A DNA stretch of 64,000 nt from Treponema sp. (GTDB lineage: Bacteria; Spirochaetota; Spirochaetia; Treponematales; Treponemataceae), in NCBI GenBank assembly GCA_017469785.1, contig JAFUFU010000026.1, forward strand, positions 1 to 64,000, written 5' to 3'. Made by a program: the position numbers and the translations under genes. How positions within the stretch are numbered: the first letter of the stretch is position 1; each line of letters opens with the position of its first letter. Below, in pieces: positions 59,867 to 64,000 of this stretch. The notes below the pieces were generated by a model. That model was not told where the DNA came from. It ran no database searches and saw only the letters and a program-made list of their open reading frames with translations.

Positions 59867-60955
59867 ATGGAAAGCTATGGAGAAATCTTACGGAACGCGC
59901 GAACATCAAAGGGAATTGATTTTGAGACTATTTCCCGCGAAACGGCTATAACGCAGGAATACCTTGAAGCGCTGGAAAATGAAGAGGCTGCTATTTTTCC
60001 GGGAGAACCCTATCTTGTAGGATTCTTGAAGAACTATGCTGACTATCTTGAGGTTGATGCGAACCACATCCTCACATTATACCACGCCAAAAAAATTCAG
60101 GAAGCTCCTCCGCCATTGGCTCTTACAGCCCGTGAACGGCCACGCTTTTTGATTCCTCTTATCGTGACGCTTTGCGCTCTGTTCGTGATTGGTGCCGCCA
60201 TAGTATTCGCGGTTATATTTAAAAATAAAATTGCCGCTCAGCTCGATGAGGCCGCTCTTTCCAGAAGCAATGAATTCAAAAAATATGAGCTTACGGAAAA
60301 GCCATTCTCAGGAAGGCTCTTTAAAAGTGACCAGCTTATTATGGGTAGCGATGCAGGTAACATTTTCCTTACTGTTGCGGAGACAGAGGGCATCTTCGGT
60401 CTTGAGACTCCGGCTGGAATGCAGTATGTGGAGCTTTCCGAGGAGCTGGAAATCGACGCTGACGGCAATTCAATTCCTGACTTGATTGTCTACGTTTCTG
60501 ATGTCTCCCAGAAGAATGTCGATCGCGGTGCGGAAGTCAAAATCATGCTCAAGAATTCCTCAAATGTCGCTGTTGCTTCTCCTGATGAAAACCAGATTCC
60601 AAATGCGGAAGATTTGCCGAAAGAGCAGGAGCGCACTGAAATTCTTTCAGATACACGCGCTTATCCGTTCACAATCAATGCAAGTTTCCGAGGCGGATGT
60701 CTCTTCCGCTACCGTCCTGACAGAAAGGAAACCATCGAGGATTATTTTGCCAGTGGTGATATTGTGAACATGACGGCAAGCAACGGCCTCCGCCTGTGGA
60801 TTTCTAACGGCAATGCGGTCAAGCTGCAGGTCGTTGCGAACGGCAGGACCTATGATTTGGCTGTTCCTCGTGCCGGCGAAGTTATCGCACAGGATATCAA
60901 GTGGATTAAGGACACTTACGGACGCTATAAAATCGTCGTCGTTGATTTGGACTAA
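59867..60955 (+). CDS. rodZ: RodZ-like helix-turn-helix membrane protein
   Basis: A 362-residue protein with a cytoplasmic HTH domain (about 1-70: YGEILRNARTSKGIDFETIS, ITQEYLEALENEE, YLVGFLKNYADYLEVD), a membrane helix (about 97-120) and a periplasmic part with a C-terminal strand-rich domain (about 275-362). RodZ links MreB to the cell-wall machinery. The central periplasmic part (125-260) is longer than in E. coli. GGAG precedes ATG. Confidence 0.83.
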   Translation: MESYGEILRNARTSKGIDFETISRETAITQEYLEALENEEAAIFPGEPYLVGFLKNYADYLEVDANHILTLYHAKKIQEAPPPLALTARERPRFLIPLIVTLCALFVIGAAIVFAVIFKNKIAAQLDEAALSRSNEFKKYELTEKPFSGRLFKSDQLIMGSDAGNIFLTVAETEGIFGLETPAGMQYVELSEELEIDADGNSIPDLIVYVSDVSQKNVDRGAEVKIMLKNSSNVAVASPDENQIPNAEDLPKEQERTEILSDTRAYPFTINASFRGGCLFRYRPDRKETIEDYFASGDIVNMTASNGLRLWISNGNAVKLQVVANGRTYDLAVPRAGEVIAQDIKWIKDTYGRYKIVVVDLD

Positions 60956-60967
60956 TTGGAAAGAGAC

Positions 60968-62434
60968 ATGAAATTTTTCATTGATCAGCACGGATGTGCA
61001 AAAAATCAGGTAGACGGCGAGCTTATTATTTCTCTTCTCAAGAAAAAAGACTGGGAACAGACTTTTGAGCCGGGAAAAGCCGAGTTAATCATTGTCAATT
61101 CCTGCGGATTTATTGAATCTGCAAAAACCGAGAGTATCAATGCTGTTATGAGCGCAAGGCAGATGTATCCAAAAGCAAAAATATTGCTGGCGGGTTGCCT
61201 TGCAGAGCGGTACGCTTCCGATTTAAAAGACGAGTTGACAGAAGCTGACGGATTTTTCGGAAATGGGAAACTTGATGAAATCTACAAAATTCTTGAGCCG
61301 CTTATGAAAGACGAGAGACCGGTTCTTGTTCCTAAACAGGAAGGGGTGTGCTGTGGCGACCGGGATATTCTTCTTTCTTTTCCAGGCATGGCTTTTGTCA
61401 AAATCACCGAAGGGTGCAACAACCGTTGTTCTTTCTGTGCGATTCCCATTATCCGCGGTGATTTGCGGAGCCGAAAAGCTGATGAAATCATCACGGAAAT
61501 CAAATCCCTTGTCTCAAAGGGCGTATATGAAATTAATTTAATAGGTCAGGATTTGGCTGCCTATGGTACGGGTGCGACAGACGATTGTTTTGGCGACGGG
61601 CGCACTCTTTTTCACGAGGGGGAATCAGGCCTTGCGCGGCTTTTAAAAATGATTTCTGCAATCGAAGGGACCTTTGTGGTCCGCTTGCTTTACATTCACC
61701 CGGATCACTTCAACGAAGATATTCTTCCTGTCATGAAGGCTGATACAAGATTCCTTCATTATTTTGACATTCCTTTCCAGAACGGCGATGACGAGATTAT
61801 CAAAAAGATGAATCGTGTCGGAAGTCGGGGCGCATACAAGGCTCTTATCGAAAAAATCCGCGCTACTTTCCCGGATGCTGGAATTCGCACTACCTTTATG
61901 GCTGGCTTTCCCGGTGAAAGCGACGAAGCTTTTCAAAACACGAAAGCCTTCCTCCGTGATATTGCCACGGACTGGAGCGGCTGCTTCTCATATTCAAAGG
62001 AGGACGATACTCCGGCTTACAGCTTTAAGAATCAGGTTCCCAAGAAAATTGCCGAGCATCGTGCCAGTGAGCTTGTCGAGATTCAAGCGGAAATCACCCG
62101 GGAGAGGCTGAAAAAACGGACGGGCAACGAATACGACATTCTTATTGAGGAAGTGCTTTCTGAAAGCAGTGAAAATCCAGATGAAGGACTTGCCATCGGC
62201 CGGGCTTGGTTCCAGGCCCCTGAAGTTGACGGCAGCGTGGTTGTCCGCTATGACCGCAGCTCTGGCTCTGAAAAAAATGCTGTCAAAAGCGGCCGTCTCG
62301 TGCGGGTGAAAATAAATTCCAGCGGAGACGTGGATTTGAACGGTGATTTTGTCTGTGACTCCCCGTTGAACGAGAGAATCGCCAAGAACAATGGAATCTC
62401 CTTTGCCCAGCTTGAAGAGTCTGTGACGAAATAG
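60968..62434 (+). CDS. rimO: Ribosomal protein S12 methylthiotransferase RimO
   Basis: A 488-residue radical-SAM enzyme with two Fe-S clusters. N-terminal Cys are in FIDQHGCAKNQVDGE (Cys10), NSCGF and GCLAE; the radical SAM motif is CNNRCSFC (near 153-160); a TRAM domain is at the C-terminus (about 375-450). HGCAKNQVD is nearer RimO (GCPKNLVDSE) than MiaB. It adds a methylthio group to an Asp of S12. GGAAAGAG precedes ATG 60968. It ends the ftsH operon. It is longer than most RimO, with an insertion after about 190 (YGTGATDDCFGDGRTLFHEG). Confidence 0.9.
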   Translation: MKFFIDQHGCAKNQVDGELIISLLKKKDWEQTFEPGKAELIIVNSCGFIESAKTESINAVMSARQMYPKAKILLAGCLAERYASDLKDELTEADGFFGNGKLDEIYKILEPLMKDERPVLVPKQEGVCCGDRDILLSFPGMAFVKITEGCNNRCSFCAIPIIRGDLRSRKADEIITEIKSLVSKGVYEINLIGQDLAAYGTGATDDCFGDGRTLFHEGESGLARLLKMISAIEGTFVVRLLYIHPDHFNEDILPVMKADTRFLHYFDIPFQNGDDEIIKKMNRVGSRGAYKALIEKIRATFPDAGIRTTFMAGFPGESDEAFQNTKAFLRDIATDWSGCFSYSKEDDTPAYSFKNQVPKKIAEHRASELVEIQAEITRERLKKRTGNEYDILIEEVLSESSENPDEGLAIGRAWFQAPEVDGSVVVRYDRSSGSEKNAVKSGRLVRVKINSSGDVDLNGDFVCDSPLNERIAKNNGISFAQLEESVTK

Positions 62435-62438
62435 CCCT

Positions 62439-62458
62439 TGCAACCTGTATCGGTTGCA
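62439..62458. terminator. Bidirectional terminator-like hairpin
   Basis: TGCAACC (62439-62445), six-base loop, GGTTGCA (62452-62458), between convergent rimO and GGDEF genes. T-runs are weak on both sides. Confidence 0.5.
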
Positions 62459-62465
62459 GGATATT

Positions 62466-64000
62466 TCAGTCTTCGCGCATGGCTTTCATTGCTTTTTTGT
62501 TTTCGTACATGTTCATGTCGGCTCTTTTAAATACGCTCTCTACATTTTTGTCCAATGACGGGTCATAGAAAGCTATTCCGATTGCCGCAGAAACCCGTTC
62601 CCATTCATTCTCACAACATTTTGAGGCTTCCAGCTGTTCTTTGAAGGATGCGATGAGGCTGTCTATATTTTCGTAGTCCGAATTCTGAAAAATGATTACG
62701 AACTCATCTCCTCCGATGCGGAATACAGGAGAATGGGCAAAAATCTTGCAGACTATGAGGCAGAGTTTTTTGATGGCTTCGTTGCCGTGATTGTGGCCAT
62801 AGGTGTCGTTTATCTTCTTCAAGAAATTCAAATCAATCATGCCGATTCCGAATCTTGCCTCACCTGATGAAAGATTTGATTCTAACCGTTGCACTTCATT
62901 GTCATAAGCCGTTTTGTTTCTGACCCCTGTAAGGGAATCTTTGTATGCAAGCATGTTCATCAGCGCGGCGTTTTTTTGAGTTGCATGAAGTTCCTTTGTC
63001 GTTGCCAGAAGATTGTTCATGTAGTCTTCAAGTTCGTGTATCATGGAAGAAATCTGCATAGCGAGGGAGGCGATTTCATCTTCTCCGGGGATTCCGTTCT
63101 TAATCCGTTCCGCGATGTCAGGATTTTTTAGCTCGGCATATTCTTTTACGTCTGCCTGAAGTTCTATCATTCGTGAGATGTAAAAACGGTTTATTGACAG
63201 AAGCAACAGGGCCATGGTGAAAATCAGAATGAGGCCTACGACGCCCGTCTGCCTTAGTGAATTGCGAAGGATTTCCCTGTTAGCATCGGCCACTTCCACT
63301 TCTGCGCCGATGATTCCCAGTTTTTCGCCGTTGATAATCAGTGGGTAGTAGCAGGAATAATTGTGCCCAAAATCGTTGTCCCAGACTCCGAAATTGTCCG
63401 GGCGTCTTCCCGTTTCCCAGGCTTCCCATAAAAATGGATGTTTTGCCCTTTCCACCAGTGCCTTGCGGGCGACCAAAATGTAATCTCTGCCGTCTATAGA
63501 CTTGCTTTTGCGTACTCCGTCAAACATATAAAAAATGTGTTCAGGCTCTTCGTCAGGAATGAGGTAATATGTATAGGCGAGCTGGAATGTCTTGCAGATA
63601 TTTTCAAAAGAGAGAAGAAAGAATTCGTAATTGTAAAGGGCATAGGCCAGTTTCGTTTCTTCATCAAGCTGTGAGAAGTCGATGCCTTTACCCAGTATTT
63701 TACCCGGATATTTTGCGGTAAACATTCTTTCGTATGATTCAAGGCTGTCTTCTGAGCTGGATAAATTGTGGGGAACCAGAAATTTTTCTCTGTTTTTGAC
63801 GTAATAATCCTGAAGTTGTAAAAAATCGATTCCGCTGTTTGTGAGGATGTTCGCGAGATGCTCTGAGACAAGCTGTAAATTTTCAAGTTTTTGTGTTCTG
63901 TAAACACTCATCTGATTTCTGTACGTTGCAACTCCTGTAAGCGTGAGCGTGACAATTATAAAAAGTGAAAAAATAGCCGCGAATTTAAAGAGCAAACCTT
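62466..64000 (-). CDS. Membrane-bound GGDEF diguanylate cyclase (5-prime end beyond window)
   Basis: At least 510 residues. The first membrane helix begins at the window edge and no convincing start is visible (only TTG at 63995), so a few N-terminal residues are probably missing. The extracytoplasmic sensor region (about 25-245, FEEL-type dCache appearance: LVSEHLANILTN, DGVRKSKSIDGRDYIL, YSCYYPLIINGEKLGIIGAE) is followed by a second helix (about 250-270), a HAMP-like coiled region and a GGDEF domain with intact RIGGDEF (near 425-431) and DLNFLKKINDTYGHNHGNEA. It should make cyclic di-GMP, complementing the HD-GYP protein at 9888-11144. Confidence 0.9.
   Translation of the reverse strand, partial: GLLFKFAAIFSLFIIVTLTLTGVATYRNQMSVYRTQKLENLQLVSEHLANILTNSGIDFLQLQDYYVKNREKFLVPHNLSSSEDSLESYERMFTAKYPGKILGKGIDFSQLDEETKLAYALYNYEFFLLSFENICKTFQLAYTYYLIPDEEPEHIFYMFDGVRKSKSIDGRDYILVARKALVERAKHPFLWEAWETGRRPDNFGVWDNDFGHNYSCYYPLIINGEKLGIIGAEVEVADANREILRNSLRQTGVVGLILIFTMALLLLSINRFYISRMIELQADVKEYAELKNPDIAERIKNGIPGEDEIASLAMQISSMIHELEDYMNNLLATTKELHATQKNAALMNMLAYKDSLTGVRNKTAYDNEVQRLESNLSSGEARFGIGMIDLNFLKKINDTYGHNHGNEAIKKLCLIVCKIFAHSPVFRIGGDEFVIIFQNSDYENIDSLIASFKEQLEASKCCENEWERVSAAIGIAFYDPSLDKNVESVFKRADMNMYENKKAMKAMRED

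Noticed and set aside
1..64000. CRISPR arrays, tRNA or rRNA genes, insertion sequences
   Set aside because: No regularly spaced short repeats, cloverleaf-like sequences, rRNA segments or transposase genes were recognised on reading both strands; the repeats present are palindromic intergenic elements or coding minisatellite.

Overview
The window is chromosomal DNA of a spirochaete, most likely a Treponema. The evidence is a mix of flagellar and chemotaxis genes (fliS with a FlgN-like chaperone, cheR, cheB, a methyl-accepting protein, a flagellin-glycosyltransferase-like Maf protein), a treponemal-type outer-membrane barrel protein (UPF0164-like), many exported lipoproteins, and intergenic repeats typical of host-associated treponemes. 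No tRNA, rRNA, CRISPR array or insertion sequence was recognised. Most of the window is ordinary core genome; accessory or decayed stretches are at 1-790, 25.7-27.75 kb and in several repeat-filled intergenic gaps.

Layout. 1-1.8 kb: a decayed left edge (small Pro/Gln-rich ORF, frameshifted remnant), a lipoprotein and a CsoR/FrmR-type repressor. 1.8-4.1 kb (minus): VTT membrane protein, pssA and psd, i.e. phosphatidylethanolamine synthesis. 4.2-7.2 kb (plus): an exported serine protease fused to a possible beta-barrel, plus two small exported proteins, behind a promoter with eight C in its spacer. 7.4-11.1 kb: glycyl-tRNA synthetase, an aldo/keto reductase lacking catalytic residues and a degenerate HD-GYP protein with a sigma-28-like promoter. 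11.4-15.7 kb (minus): signal peptidase I, class B PBP and Maf with overlapping ends. 15.7-25.7 kb: LysM/M23 peptidase, zinc-ribbon protein, propeller-NodB protein, aroC, D,D-carboxypeptidase, small membrane exporter, chemoreceptor, CYTH protein. 25.7-27.7 kb: HAD phosphatase, nonsense-interrupted small membrane gene, HigBA-like toxin-antitoxin pair, repeats. 27.8-33.8 kb: Gld-type ABC transporter operon and a histidine-rich CobW GTPase. 34-36.1 kb (minus): lptC-lptA-lptB. 36.2-42 kb: cheR-cheB, rny, rlmE and a second LysM/M23 peptidase. 42-45.3 kb (minus): hflX, FliL-like protein, membrane protein, ECF sigma factor, anti-sigma factor. 45.4-49.3 kb: a two-TM protein with 21 acidic 12-residue repeats and a methylase-less prepilin peptidase. 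49.3-56 kb: a spirochaetal hypothetical protein, the barrel protein, a large Ig-repeat/OmpA protein and a TIGR02757 protein. 56-57 kb (minus): fliS and the FlgN-like gene. 57.1-62.4 kb: ftsH-lolA-rodZ-rimO. 62.5 kb to the end: a GGDEF protein running off the right edge.

Common themes are envelope biogenesis and motility: phospholipid synthesis, peptidoglycan enzymes, Lpt and Lol transport, barrel and OmpA proteins, flagellar chaperones and c-di-GMP-type proteins.

The most notable signals are regulatory. (i) At least six genes have a well-formed -10 box only 6-7 nt before the start codon and no Shine-Dalgarno sequence, implying leaderless mRNAs. (ii) Sigma-28-like promoters precede fliS, the HD-GYP gene and, less surely, the two transcription units with LysM/M23 peptidases. 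(iii) The poly-C tract in the protease promoter could make that operon phase-variable. (iv) A family of periodic CACAGA inverted-repeat elements is concentrated around the Gld-type operon.
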